Shown here in pieces: positions 26,770 through 36,373 of a stretch of DNA of 64,000 nt. The position numbers and the translations under genes were made by a program. The notes under the pieces were generated by a model. The model had not been told where the DNA came from. It did not search any database and saw only the letters and a list, made by a program, of their open reading frames with translations. Every line of letters begins with the position of its first letter. The first letter of the stretch is position 1. Source of the DNA: Flavobacteriaceae bacterium UBA1682 (GTDB lineage Bacteria; Bacteroidota; Bacteroidia; Flavobacteriales; Flavobacteriaceae); assembly GCA_002320285.1 (NCBI GenBank), contig DCKE01000019.1, forward strand, positions 77,613 to 141,612, in the 5' to 3' direction.

Positions 26770-28710
26770 TTATTTCTCGATAATAATAAAGTCTGATCTA
26801 CGGTTGGCAAAATGTTCTTCTTCCGTACATTTTACACCGTTTTTACATTTGTTTCTCAAACGGGTCTCACCATATCCTATCGCACTTAAAATACGACTGG
26901 AATCGATTCCTTTCGAAATGATATACTGTTGCGTTGACTTGGCACGCGCATCAGACAAGCGCAAATTATAAGCATCTTTACCTCTAGAATCGGTATGCGA
27001 TTCAATTTTGATTTTCAGGTTTGGAAATTTAGTCACCGCATAAACCACACGATCTAATTCCACACTACCTTGTGGGGTAATATCTGCTTTATCAAAATCA
27101 AAAAAGATTGGATTGATATCAATTTTTTCTTGTTTGTCCTCAATCTTAATCAAGTCAGCATAGTTGACTAGGGCAAAATTAATATTCGGCGTTTCCTTAC
27201 CGTGTTTGGCTGTTAAAGGCACCATTTGTTGTTCTGTCGAATGATTGGCTTTTGAAGCTTCAATACGAACTTTAGAACCACATGGAACCGTTATGGCATA
27301 TTTACCCTGAGCATCGCTTTGTACCGTTCCGATATAATCGTCAAATTCATCATACGCTTTAATGGTAGCCCCTTCAAGCGGTAAACCGCTTTTAGCTGTA
27401 GTAACGACACCACTAATGATCTCTAGACAAACATCAGGAGCCTTAGTAAAACTGTAAATATCATCATCACCCTGTCCTCCCATACGATTAGACGAAAAGT
27501 AACCATAAGCCAATTTGGAATCCATAATAAATCCAAAATCATCGGCATTGGAATTGATCGGAGCCCCTAAATTTTTAGCTGTACCAAAATTCAATTTTCC
27601 CAAATCCATAGCCATATAAATATCTAGACCACCAAATCCATAATGTCCTTCTGAGGCAAAAAACAAACGATCACCTACAAAATACGGAAACATATCCCGA
27701 CCAACCGTATTGATGTTTGCACCTAAGTTTACGGGATTTTGAACATCACCATCGGCTTTTATTTCCGCAACATAGATATCGGTTTCACCATAACCTCCAG
27801 GCATATCAGAAACAAAAAACAACCACTTACCATCAGGACTAACAGCAGGGTGTCCGACTGAATAGTCAATATTGTTGATAGAAAGCTTTTGTGTCTTGAC
27901 AATTTTTCCGTTTTCTATCGTTCCCTTTATCAATTGCAAATTGGTAAATCCCTTGTTGTCTTTTAGGGGTTTATTCTTGGCATTGGTCAGATTCGTAGTA
28001 TAATAAATCGTTTTATAATCCGGGCTAAAAGCTACCGTTGCTTCGTGAAAAGGCGAGCGAATCTCCGGAAAAACAAGCTGCTCACGAAATAATGAACCGT
28101 CTGCAGCATTGCGATCAGCAACATACAGAGATAAAAACGGTTGTTGATTCCACGAATACAATTTGGAATTTACTTGAGTTGTATCTTTAGAAGACGCATA
28201 CATGACCTTATCCGCATAAAATGCAGCTCCAAAATCCGATTTACTCGAATTGATCACTAAGTTTTTTATGGTATATAGCGATGCCGTTTTTGACAGACTG
28301 TCGTTGTATTTACGCTGTGCGTTATACGCATCAATCTGTTTTGATTGACCTTTCTGACGCAAATGAGTTTTCACTAATTCGTCTGCCTTAGTATAATTTT
28401 CTGTTCCGCGTAAACTTTGTTGGTATCTCAAAAATTCAACTTCAGACACTTGTTCTCCTTTTAGGGCATACAGTCTTTCGTACCATTTCAAGGCATGTTT
28501 GCTGTCTTGAACATAAAAGTTAGCATCGGCAGCATTTTTTAGCAAAGCCGCTGTTGGCTCGGAATAGTTTTCGAGATGGGTATTATACATCACGGCGGCT
28601 TCCTTATAACGCATTGCTTCGAAAAGCTCTTTGGCTTTATTCAAATTCTTGTTTTGTGCCCACCCAAAAGCCGCAACCAAAACAAAAATTAAGGTATAAA
28701 TTTTTCTCAT
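26770..28710 (-). CDS. PorE-like OmpA-family protein (TPR, propeller, CRD, OmpA)
   Basis: 646 residues. Signal peptide ends FGWAQ. Then TPR-like helices (about 20-130: NKAKELFEAMRYKEAAVMY), a PD40/WD40-type propeller (about 190-430: HPAVSPDGKWLFFVSDMPGG and similar blades), a carboxypeptidase-regulatory-like domain (about 430-505: GLPLEGATIKAYDEF) and an OmpA C-terminal peptidoglycan-binding domain (about 525-646: FFDFDKADI, IESHTDSRGKDAYN, FANRRSDFIII). This is the domain order of PorE, which tethers the type IX machinery to peptidoglycan. Many flavobacterial adhesin operons carry such a paralogue next to a PorP/SprF gene, as here (11 nt gap). Confidence 0.9.
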   Translation of the reverse strand: MRKIYTLIFVLVAAFGWAQNKNLNKAKELFEAMRYKEAAVMYNTHLENYSEPTAALLKNAADANFYVQDSKHALKWYERLYALKGEQVSEVEFLRYQQSLRGTENYTKADELVKTHLRQKGQSKQIDAYNAQRKYNDSLSKTASLYTIKNLVINSSKSDFGAAFYADKVMYASSKDTTQVNSKLYSWNQQPFLSLYVADRNAADGSLFREQLVFPEIRSPFHEATVAFSPDYKTIYYTTNLTNAKNKPLKDNKGFTNLQLIKGTIENGKIVKTQKLSINNIDYSVGHPAVSPDGKWLFFVSDMPGGYGETDIYVAEIKADGDVQNPVNLGANINTVGRDMFPYFVGDRLFFASEGHYGFGGLDIYMAMDLGKLNFGTAKNLGAPINSNADDFGFIMDSKLAYGYFSSNRMGGQGDDDIYSFTKAPDVCLEIISGVVTTAKSGLPLEGATIKAYDEFDDYIGTVQSDAQGKYAITVPCGSKVRIEASKANHSTEQQMVPLTAKHGKETPNINFALVNYADLIKIEDKQEKIDINPIFFDFDKADITPQGSVELDRVVYAVTKFPNLKIKIESHTDSRGKDAYNLRLSDARAKSTQQYIISKGIDSSRILSAIGYGETRLRNKCKNGVKCTEEEHFANRRSDFIIIEK

Positions 28711-28721
28711 GTTTTTTATTT

Positions 28722-29651
28722 TTAGAAGAATCTAGGCGATTTGGTTTTTACATATTTTTTACCCATTTGATATCTTAAAACCAACTCGTGACTTCCCTTG
28801 TTGTATTTCTGGAAATCCGTAGTCGTATAGTCGTAAGAATATCCTACCATCAACTGTGGTAAGATCTGAAACGCAGCCAATGCACTGACAGAATCATCCC
28901 AACGGTAAGAAGCTCCTATCGTAAAAATTTCCTGAATCAATAAGTTTGCAGACACGTCAACCGTTAACGGTGCTCCTTTTACAGCTCGAGCCAGGAAAGC
29001 CGGCTTAAGCTTTAAGCTTTGACTTAAATCAAAGACATATCCCCCCATCAAATAATAATGGTATTCGTTAGTAACCATAATCTCCTTGTCATCTTGATAA
29101 TGATCGGATTTCAAAAAATTTGGAACCGATCCTCCAACATACCAATTGTCATCGTAAAGCAAAAATCCCGCTCCCAATCGCGGAGAGAATTTACCGTCAA
29201 TATTCTCTTGAAATTTGATATCGGTTTTATCGTAATACTTCCCTTTACTCCAATCGGTGCTCATCAAATGTGCACCGGCTTTTAAACCAAATGCCAACTT
29301 AGAACTTACACCTGTAGGTATACTATACGAGAAATTACCTTCAAAGTAAGTTTCCGTTGCCGGTCCGGCTTTATCGTTGATCACATTAAATCCCAATCCC
29401 AAACGTTCATTGCCCAAGGGGCTGTGAATCGATAAGGTTTGAGTGCTCGGTGCACCATCCATTCCTACCCATTGGGAACGGTGCGATAGAATTCCTTCTA
29501 GAGCTCCCGTTGACCCCGTATATGCAGGGTTAATGGTCATCATGTTGTACATATATTGTGTATACTGCGGATCTTGTTGTGCAAAAGCAGTTGTGGTCCC
29601 AATACAAGTTGCAACAAGGAGTAATTGCTGTAATTTATCTTTAATTTTCAT
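28722..29651 (-). CDS. PorP/SprF-family type IX secretion outer-membrane protein
   Basis: 309 residues. Signal peptide ends TAFAQQ and is followed by the family hallmark DPQYTQYMYNMMTINPAYTGS. Barrel strands follow (LGLGFNVINDKAGP, RLGAGFLLYDDNWYVGGSVPNFL, LMVGYSYDYTT). PorP/SprF proteins are needed for export or attachment of particular type B CTD cargo, as SprF is for SprB in gliding Flavobacterium. It lies 65 nt after the gene for a type B cargo adhesin, its probable client, and 11 nt before the PorE-like gene. Confidence 0.93.
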   Translation of the reverse strand: MKIKDKLQQLLLVATCIGTTTAFAQQDPQYTQYMYNMMTINPAYTGSTGALEGILSHRSQWVGMDGAPSTQTLSIHSPLGNERLGLGFNVINDKAGPATETYFEGNFSYSIPTGVSSKLAFGLKAGAHLMSTDWSKGKYYDKTDIKFQENIDGKFSPRLGAGFLLYDDNWYVGGSVPNFLKSDHYQDDKEIMVTNEYHYYLMGGYVFDLSQSLKLKPAFLARAVKGAPLTVDVSANLLIQEIFTIGASYRWDDSVSALAAFQILPQLMVGYSYDYTTTDFQKYNKGSHELVLRYQMGKKYVKTKSPRFF

Positions 29652-29676
29652 CTTTTAATTATTTGTGTTTTTATAA

Positions 29677-29700
29677 AAGAGGGAAGTTTCCTCCCCTCTT
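29677..29700 (-). promoter_or_regulatory. Hairpin between the adhesin and porP genes
   Basis: Minus strand AAGAGGG, 10 nt, CCCTCTT then TTATAAAAA. It could be a leaky terminator or a stabilising/processing structure that sets the ratio of adhesin to partner mRNA. An alternative pairing of CCCCCT with AGGGG competes with it. Confidence 0.4.
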
Positions 29701-29716
29701 AAAATCAGGGGGAATG

Positions 29717-32700
29717 TTATCGAATGATATACACCCAACCTTTTTTAACCACTCCATTTCCTAAATCCAAAACGTAGTAATACGTTCCATCTGAAAGATC
29801 TTTTCCTCCAAGCGTTCCACTGACATTTGATTTTCCATCCCAATTGTTTTTGTAATTAGTTGCACTAAATACTAAACTGCCCAATCGGTTATAGATCTCA
29901 ATAGAATTATTTTGGAAATACTCAATACAATCGATTCTAAAATAATCATTAGAACCGTCTTGATTTGGAGAGAATTCGTTATAAATAGTTAAACAATGAG
30001 GTTCTACACTTGCTTCTGCTCTATTATTAGCTGTATTTAAATCTGCAGGCACTGAAGATATGATACTTGCAATGTTTAGATAATCGCCTTCAAATTTCAC
30101 TTTAGCCGTGATTTTCAAAGTCGCTTCTAAATTTGAAAGCAAGCTTGGAATCATCCATTCCCCTGTAGTTGATTTATAAATTCCCGAAGTAGCTTCATAA
30201 GAAACAAATTGATACCCGTTTGGCAACTGATCTGCAATAACGATATCGTTAAAATCACTTTTGCCTTCATTTTTAACGGTAACGGTAAACACTACGTTTT
30301 CATCTACAATCGGTCTAGATTCATCTACTGATTTAGTGATTGCTAAATCTGAACAAATCACCACGTTAACAGCAGCTTCGAAAACACTTTCATTGGTACA
30401 ACCGTTTAAGTCTGTATAGGTAATACGCAACGATTGTTTTCCTTGCTCATTCCACAAAATCGTAATCGAATCATCCGAAGTTGTTCCTCTTTGAACGATT
30501 GATCCGCCTTTTACAGTCCATAAATAATTACTCATTCCTGCCGCAGTTGTATACGTCGCGGTTTCACCGAAACACACTTCGAAATCCCCTTCAAGTGTTG
30601 CAAAAGTTGCTGCGAAGAAACGTACAGTAACTTCTAAACGCGTTGAACTTTCACAAAGCGCTCCTTTAAGAGCGGCATAATAAATACCACCGTCTGTCAA
30701 AGCAGTTTTTGCAGTTAATGGTGTACCAGCAGTTGCGGTAGCATACCAAATAACATCGCTTTCATTAGCTTTTAAATCGGCAACTGTTGGTTTACTCGTC
30801 GCACAGAACTGCTGAACAGTCTGAGTTGTAGTCGGCGTAGCCTCGTCTTCAACAGTTACTTCAACAGCTAAACGAGTCGTACTTTCACAACCGTTTGCAA
30901 CTAAAGAACCATAATAAGTAACACCGTCTACCAAAGGTTGGTCTTGTGGCAATACCTCACCACCTGCTTCTTCAACATACCAGCTTACACCGGTTTGATT
31001 TGCTTTTAGATCTGCAATTGTAGGTTGCGTCACTTTACAAAATGTTTGTTTTGCATTTTCCGTTGTAGGAGTTGCAACATCTTGTACTTTAACATCCACT
31101 TTTAATCGAACACTGCTCTCACAGCCGTTTTGGATTAAAACACCATAATAAACACCTGTGATCAATACATCCGATCCACTTAAAGCAGCGCCGCCAACAG
31201 CATCTTGATACCAGATCACACCACTTTCGTTAGTTTCGATATCTTGAACTTTTGGCTGATTCACTTTACAAAAAGTCTGTGAAGTGAATTTGGTTGTTGG
31301 ACTTGGGGCATCATTTAAAAGTACTGTAACTTCTAAACGAATAGAACTCTCACAATTTACACCTTGAATAGCTGCATAATACACCGTATTATTTAGCAAA
31401 TCCGTATTTGATGGCAAAAGGGTTCCGCCAACAGCTTTGTTATACCAAACAACATTTTTTTCTACGGTCTGTAAATCGCTAACTTTAGGTTGAGCAACGA
31501 TACAAAATTTCTGAACCATTTGAGATGTTGTAGGAGTAGCTTCGTCGTTAATCATCACGTCGATCGCTAAACGAACAGAACTTTGACATCCAGCAACTTC
31601 TAATGCTCCAAAATAGGTTGATCCACTCACCAATAAAGTAGTTCCAGCTAATGGTGTACCTCCCTTTGGACTAGTATACCAAATAACATTGGATTCTACC
31701 GTTTGTAGATTCGCAATAGTAGGGTTGTTTACTTTACAGAACGATTGAGCTACTTGTGTTGTGGTTGGTGTTGCCGCGTCATCTATGGTAACAGCAATTT
31801 CCAAACGACTACTGCTCTCACATCCATTTTGAACAAGAGCCCCATAATAAGTCCCCGTAACCAATAAAGTTTGTGGTGCTATGACTGTTCCTCCCTGTGG
31901 AAGTGTATACCATTTTACCCCCACTTCGTTGGTTTGAATATCGCTTACTTTAGGTTGATTCACCTTACAAAATGATTGTTGTGTAGAAGTTGTTGTTGGT
32001 ATAGCCGCATCTTTCAACAATACTTTAATCGCTAAAGGAGTCGTACTTTCGCATCCATTTATCGATAACACTCCATAATAAGTCATCTCTGATGCTAAAG
32101 GCGTGTTTTGAGGTAATAAGCTACCTCCTGCCGCCGCAGTATACCAAAGCACATTGGTTTCATTGGTTTTTAAATCGGCAACTGTTGGTGCAGCCAAACT
32201 ACAAAAGGTTTGAACCGTTTGAGTCGTGCTTGGACTTACCGTATCGTGAATGATCACAGTAACCGCTAAACGAGCTGAGCTTTCACATCCGTTAAGAGTA
32301 TCTACTGCATAATAAGTATTTCCTGAAACCAAAGCCGCTGTAGCATTCAATGCAACACCGCCTTGAGGAGCTAAATACCATTTTATATTCGCTGCAGTAG
32401 CTTTTAAATCACTTACTTTTGGAAGACTTAACTTACAAAATTCTTGTGTTTTCTGTGTAGTAGTCGGAGTAGCAACATCAGAAACCGTTACCGTAACCGC
32501 CAAACGAACAGATGATTCACATGATGTGCCTCCTCCTAATACTCCGTAATACGTTTTTTGATCTTCCAAAAGAGTTTGGTCTGACAAAAGTGTACCGCCA
32601 ACTAAAGTGGTATACCATTTAACACCAATTTGGTTGGTAACAATATCAGAAACCTTAGGTTGGTCTACTTTACAGAAACTTTGGGTAGCATTCCCCGTAG

Positions 32701-35700
32701 CCAATTCACCATCGGCTAAGTTAACGGTTACTTTTAGACGAACTGCACTTTCACAATTTCCAACTTTAGAAGCCGCGTAATAAACACCATCTAGAAGTGC
32801 TGTGGTTGGATCTAAAGCTGTACCACCTTTTTCTGAACTATACCATTGTACATTAGTACCGTTTGCTTGCAAATCAGCAACCTTTGGTGCTGCTGTAATA
32901 CAGAATGCCTGGGTTGTATTCGTTGTTGTTGGTGTCGAAGCATCACTTAATGATAGGATTACTTCTTTTAAATCGCCATCATTATTTTGACAAACCGTCG
33001 TATTTGAGGCGGCAACAAAATAGGTATAGGTACCTGCAGTCAATCCAGAAACTGAAAGCTTCCCTTGTGCATTAATGCTGTAAGTAATTCCATTCACTAC
33101 GGCTCCGTCTAAAATGGGTTGTAGTTTTGCATTGGTGAAATACCAATTAAACGTTGGATTAGTGATGGTTGCTGTTGGCACTACTTCAATAACATCCGTC
33201 AAACAGAAAGTGGTATTGGATACTGAAATTCCAGCAGCCGTACTGTTTTCTCGAACGTTAAACTCGATCTTTTTACGATCAGCAGCACTGGTCTCACAAT
33301 ATCCATTAGCGGTTAAAGCCAAATAATAGGTATGAGTCCCTACCGCTAAATTGTTTAGAGTAAGTGTTGCCGTAGTAGCATTAGAAACCAATTCAACAGT
33401 CCCGTTATTGTTGTGATACCATACATACCCCACATTATCATAGCCCGAAGCTACTGTAGCTTGTAAGGTAACAGTTCCCTTTTCCGTACAAAGATCCAAG
33501 TCTTGACCTCCGTTTAGACTTACATTTAATACCGCATTAGCAGGAACTCCTTCTTTTACTACTGCTATAACTTGAGTACGGTCATAATTTTCACATCCGT
33601 AACGAACCGCTTGAATGTAGAATTTATAAGTACCCGGTGCCATATCTGCAGGAATAGTAAAACTATTACCGGTTTGGATAACTTTTCCGCCGGTTTCTTG
33701 ATCATACCATTTATAAGTGGTACACAGATCGTTAATATCAAAAGAAATGGTTTCTCCCTGACAGGCTTCGATACGATTAGAAGGATCACTGCCAATAATT
33801 TTGGTATTGGCCGTTCTCGTAATTTGATGTACACGTAAGAAGTCTAAAACGTTTGCTACACCTCCTAAGCGGATGCGAACGCGATCATAAATCCCATCTT
33901 GCGGAGCAATCAAAATCCGAGAGGTTCCGTTGCTCAACAGTCTTAAATCCAATAAAGAATAATCGGTATAGATCGGTTGTCCAACTTTGGTTTTACCTAA
34001 AAAACGTTGGATTTCCATTCCTTTAATCAAGCCTAAAGATAAAAGTGCATTGGGCTTAGAAATATCAATACGCAAACTATCTCCTACTTGTGACGGACTG
34101 TGAAAAACAGCCGTTAATTCCGTTGCAGCCAGCACGTTGACACCAGCAAACATCGTAGCATACGTATTCGGATTGCGATCTGCAATATTCCATGGATCAG
34201 AAACCCCTACTGTTGCTGTTAAAGCCCCGATTCCCAGGTCTACCACACCACTTAAAACGTCTTGAATATCTTGACCCGTACACGCAACCTGAGTTGCAGT
34301 AGCTTCGTGATATGCTCCATATAATCGGGCATTCTGAGCCACACTTAACAAAGCGCCCATGGAAACGCGAATACCATCATAAGCTTTTACCCCACTTAAC
34401 GTTGACGGTACAAAAGTATATTCAAAAGTATTCTGTCCTGGAAGCAGAGTTAACAGTGCTCCATCTACCGCTTTAATCGTTCCGATATCTATTGGATCAC
34501 CAAGACTATTTTTCTTAGTACCCACAACTGAAATAGCACCAGCCAAAGCTAATCCGCTATATTCACTTCCCAATTTGATTGTAACTGGCGTTCCTGCAGG
34601 AATCGTATGGTCCCATTGCAAGTTCTGCCATGTAGTACCGATCCCCAATAATCCTAAACCTGTAGTAATTGTGGAATAGGTTTTTGAATCGCCATCTACG
34701 GCATTTCCCTTATTAGATACTCCACCAGTAATTATAGAACCCACACTGGTTTTCGTAGCATATACGCGTTTTACCAAAGGAGGACAAGTTGCCGGATCAA
34801 TCACATTGATATATACCGTGTGACTGCTTTCGCATTGTCCGTCATTTGCTATAGCCGTAAAGGAATAAGATCCCGCTTCTGTAAAAGGACCAACCTTAAG
34901 ATTAGTCACTTCCACACCTTGCTGATCATACCATTTCATAACACTGTTTGAAGTAGCTTTTAATTCAATACGCTCACCGATATTTAATGCGCTATTTGGG
35001 GTAGTCACAACTAAAGTTGGTAAAGCCAATACGGTAACATCAACAGTCACGCGATCGTTTGGACAAAAACCATTTCCGCTTATTCCACGGATTTGATAAA
35101 CTCCGGAAGTAGTTAATTTTTTTGCTGCATTTCCGTCAACCGCATTTCCATTTTGATCAAAGAACTCGTAAGTGTTCAACGGATCGAAATTGGGAATGGC
35201 TTGTGTCAAATCAACGGTTCCACAGCCTTGCAAAGTTAATTGCGATTGAAAAGAAGTAAATTCTACATCATATATTTTCGTGGTTTTTGCTAAATTCAAA
35301 TCCAAAAATGACCGCAATACAATGCGTACAGCATCAAAATTAGTATTTGGGTGAAAGGGAATACGCGCTTTTTTATTGCTGCTTAAAAGCCCTAATAAAT
35401 CCAGACTTAAAAAGTCTTTATTCACCGGTTTCTCAAAAACGACTACTCCGTTACTCAAAGCTTGAATTCGAATCGCATCGGAAGCAAGTCCCAACTGCAA
35501 CAGTGCAGGATTGCCGATTTGCATCACTACGTGAAATTGCTTTTCAGCTCCCATTGGAGTTTCCAATTGAATGGTCTGACTAATTTCTCCTGCAACCGCA
35601 AGTAGCCCCAAACTGATTTCTGAAAAACTATCGGCGTCCTTATCTATGGCCTTATAGGCATTAGTAACTCCACCACGAGCCAAACCTAAAGCATCTAGTG

Positions 35701-36373
35701 TTAATAATCCGCCATTGGCATCGTAGTAAGTCAGCAACTCCTGATTACAAATATCTGAGCCTGAAGTAGTAAATGCACTGTAAACCTTAGTGTGATTCAA
35801 AGTACCGAGCAGTAATGCGTTAGTACGATCAATAACCGATAACTTATTGTAGGATTGATCCGGTTTTAAAGCGAGCATATAATGGCCAAACTGATTTTGA
35901 ACCATACGTGCTCGAGAAGAAAAACTACTGTTTATCTTACTGTTTACCTTTAGAACCTCCTTTGATCCGTTGGAAGCAATCACTTCAAAACTGTGATTTC
36001 CCAAAACCACTGTCCCCAAAATATCAGCCAATACTCCACCCAGACCACCGCCTAGAATTGCATTTAAAATATCAGGATTAAACCCCATACGAATGTAGGA
36101 AGTTTGATTGGCAGGAATTGCGGTATCGAATGCTAAATCCAAATTCCCGCTATAACTACCTAAACCTATGGCGAGACCGCCATAAGAATTAACCTTTGCG
36201 AACGAATCGCTGTTGTCTAATGCGTTAGACGCATCGTCAAGATGTTTTCCCGTTGCTTTATTTGGAAAAACATGACTCACCTGTGCATACCCTGTCAGGG
36301 GTAGCAACATACTAATTCCCGCTGCAACTATTAAATTTCTAATAGTCGCGGCGAGAGTCTTCTTTTTGCTCAT
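29717..36373 (-). CDS. Giant T9SS type B (gliding-associated) surface adhesin
   Basis: 2218 residues. Signal peptide 1-30 (ends LTGYAQ). Residues 31-1140 hold N-terminal beta domains, including two related segments that read NLDLAFDTAIPANQTSYI and NLQWDHTIPAGTPVTI, and several Ig-like domains with WY and Cys pairs. Residues 1143-1920 are ten Ig_7/CHU_C-type repeats of about 78 residues. Then a PKD-like domain (1921-2004), a DUF11 domain (about 2008-2124, VKNEGKSDFNDIVIADQLPNGY) and a type B C-terminal domain (2125-2218: NEFSPNQDGSNDYF, IEIYNRLGSLVF, NNWDGKSN, DGTYYYVLDL). Like SprB it should be carried by T9SS to the cell surface, and it is followed by its likely PorP/SprF partner. Confidence 0.93.
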   Translation of the reverse strand: MSKKKTLAATIRNLIVAAGISMLLPLTGYAQVSHVFPNKATGKHLDDASNALDNSDSFAKVNSYGGLAIGLGSYSGNLDLAFDTAIPANQTSYIRMGFNPDILNAILGGGLGGVLADILGTVVLGNHSFEVIASNGSKEVLKVNSKINSSFSSRARMVQNQFGHYMLALKPDQSYNKLSVIDRTNALLLGTLNHTKVYSAFTTSGSDICNQELLTYYDANGGLLTLDALGLARGGVTNAYKAIDKDADSFSEISLGLLAVAGEISQTIQLETPMGAEKQFHVVMQIGNPALLQLGLASDAIRIQALSNGVVVFEKPVNKDFLSLDLLGLLSSNKKARIPFHPNTNFDAVRIVLRSFLDLNLAKTTKIYDVEFTSFQSQLTLQGCGTVDLTQAIPNFDPLNTYEFFDQNGNAVDGNAAKKLTTSGVYQIRGISGNGFCPNDRVTVDVTVLALPTLVVTTPNSALNIGERIELKATSNSVMKWYDQQGVEVTNLKVGPFTEAGSYSFTAIANDGQCESSHTVYINVIDPATCPPLVKRVYATKTSVGSIITGGVSNKGNAVDGDSKTYSTITTGLGLLGIGTTWQNLQWDHTIPAGTPVTIKLGSEYSGLALAGAISVVGTKKNSLGDPIDIGTIKAVDGALLTLLPGQNTFEYTFVPSTLSGVKAYDGIRVSMGALLSVAQNARLYGAYHEATATQVACTGQDIQDVLSGVVDLGIGALTATVGVSDPWNIADRNPNTYATMFAGVNVLAATELTAVFHSPSQVGDSLRIDISKPNALLSLGLIKGMEIQRFLGKTKVGQPIYTDYSLLDLRLLSNGTSRILIAPQDGIYDRVRIRLGGVANVLDFLRVHQITRTANTKIIGSDPSNRIEACQGETISFDINDLCTTYKWYDQETGGKVIQTGNSFTIPADMAPGTYKFYIQAVRYGCENYDRTQVIAVVKEGVPANAVLNVSLNGGQDLDLCTEKGTVTLQATVASGYDNVGYVWYHNNNGTVELVSNATTATLTLNNLAVGTHTYYLALTANGYCETSAADRKKIEFNVRENSTAAGISVSNTTFCLTDVIEVVPTATITNPTFNWYFTNAKLQPILDGAVVNGITYSINAQGKLSVSGLTAGTYTYFVAASNTTVCQNNDGDLKEVILSLSDASTPTTTNTTQAFCITAAPKVADLQANGTNVQWYSSEKGGTALDPTTALLDGVYYAASKVGNCESAVRLKVTVNLADGELATGNATQSFCKVDQPKVSDIVTNQIGVKWYTTLVGGTLLSDQTLLEDQKTYYGVLGGGTSCESSVRLAVTVTVSDVATPTTTQKTQEFCKLSLPKVSDLKATAANIKWYLAPQGGVALNATAALVSGNTYYAVDTLNGCESSARLAVTVIIHDTVSPSTTQTVQTFCSLAAPTVADLKTNETNVLWYTAAAGGSLLPQNTPLASEMTYYGVLSINGCESTTPLAIKVLLKDAAIPTTTSTQQSFCKVNQPKVSDIQTNEVGVKWYTLPQGGTVIAPQTLLVTGTYYGALVQNGCESSSRLEIAVTIDDAATPTTTQVAQSFCKVNNPTIANLQTVESNVIWYTSPKGGTPLAGTTLLVSGSTYFGALEVAGCQSSVRLAIDVMINDEATPTTSQMVQKFCIVAQPKVSDLQTVEKNVVWYNKAVGGTLLPSNTDLLNNTVYYAAIQGVNCESSIRLEVTVLLNDAPSPTTKFTSQTFCKVNQPKVQDIETNESGVIWYQDAVGGAALSGSDVLITGVYYGVLIQNGCESSVRLKVDVKVQDVATPTTENAKQTFCKVTQPTIADLKANQTGVSWYVEEAGGEVLPQDQPLVDGVTYYGSLVANGCESTTRLAVEVTVEDEATPTTTQTVQQFCATSKPTVADLKANESDVIWYATATAGTPLTAKTALTDGGIYYAALKGALCESSTRLEVTVRFFAATFATLEGDFEVCFGETATYTTAAGMSNYLWTVKGGSIVQRGTTSDDSITILWNEQGKQSLRITYTDLNGCTNESVFEAAVNVVICSDLAITKSVDESRPIVDENVVFTVTVKNEGKSDFNDIVIADQLPNGYQFVSYEATSGIYKSTTGEWMIPSLLSNLEATLKITAKVKFEGDYLNIASIISSVPADLNTANNRAEASVEPHCLTIYNEFSPNQDGSNDYFRIDCIEYFQNNSIEIYNRLGSLVFSATNYKNNWDGKSNVSGTLGGKDLSDGTYYYVLDLGNGVVKKGWVYIIR
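30614..32944 (-). repeat. Ten tandem Ig-like coding repeats, about 233 bp each
   Basis: Ten units of 77-79 residues begin near PTTT-x-x-x-Q-x-FC and contain KVSDL, WY, GG-x-x-L, YY and CES-x-x-RL-x-V. Each keeps one Cys near the start and one near the end, suggesting a disulfide in every domain. Some phrases, such as FCKVNQPKV, recur almost unchanged, so recombination between units is possible. Confidence 0.9.
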
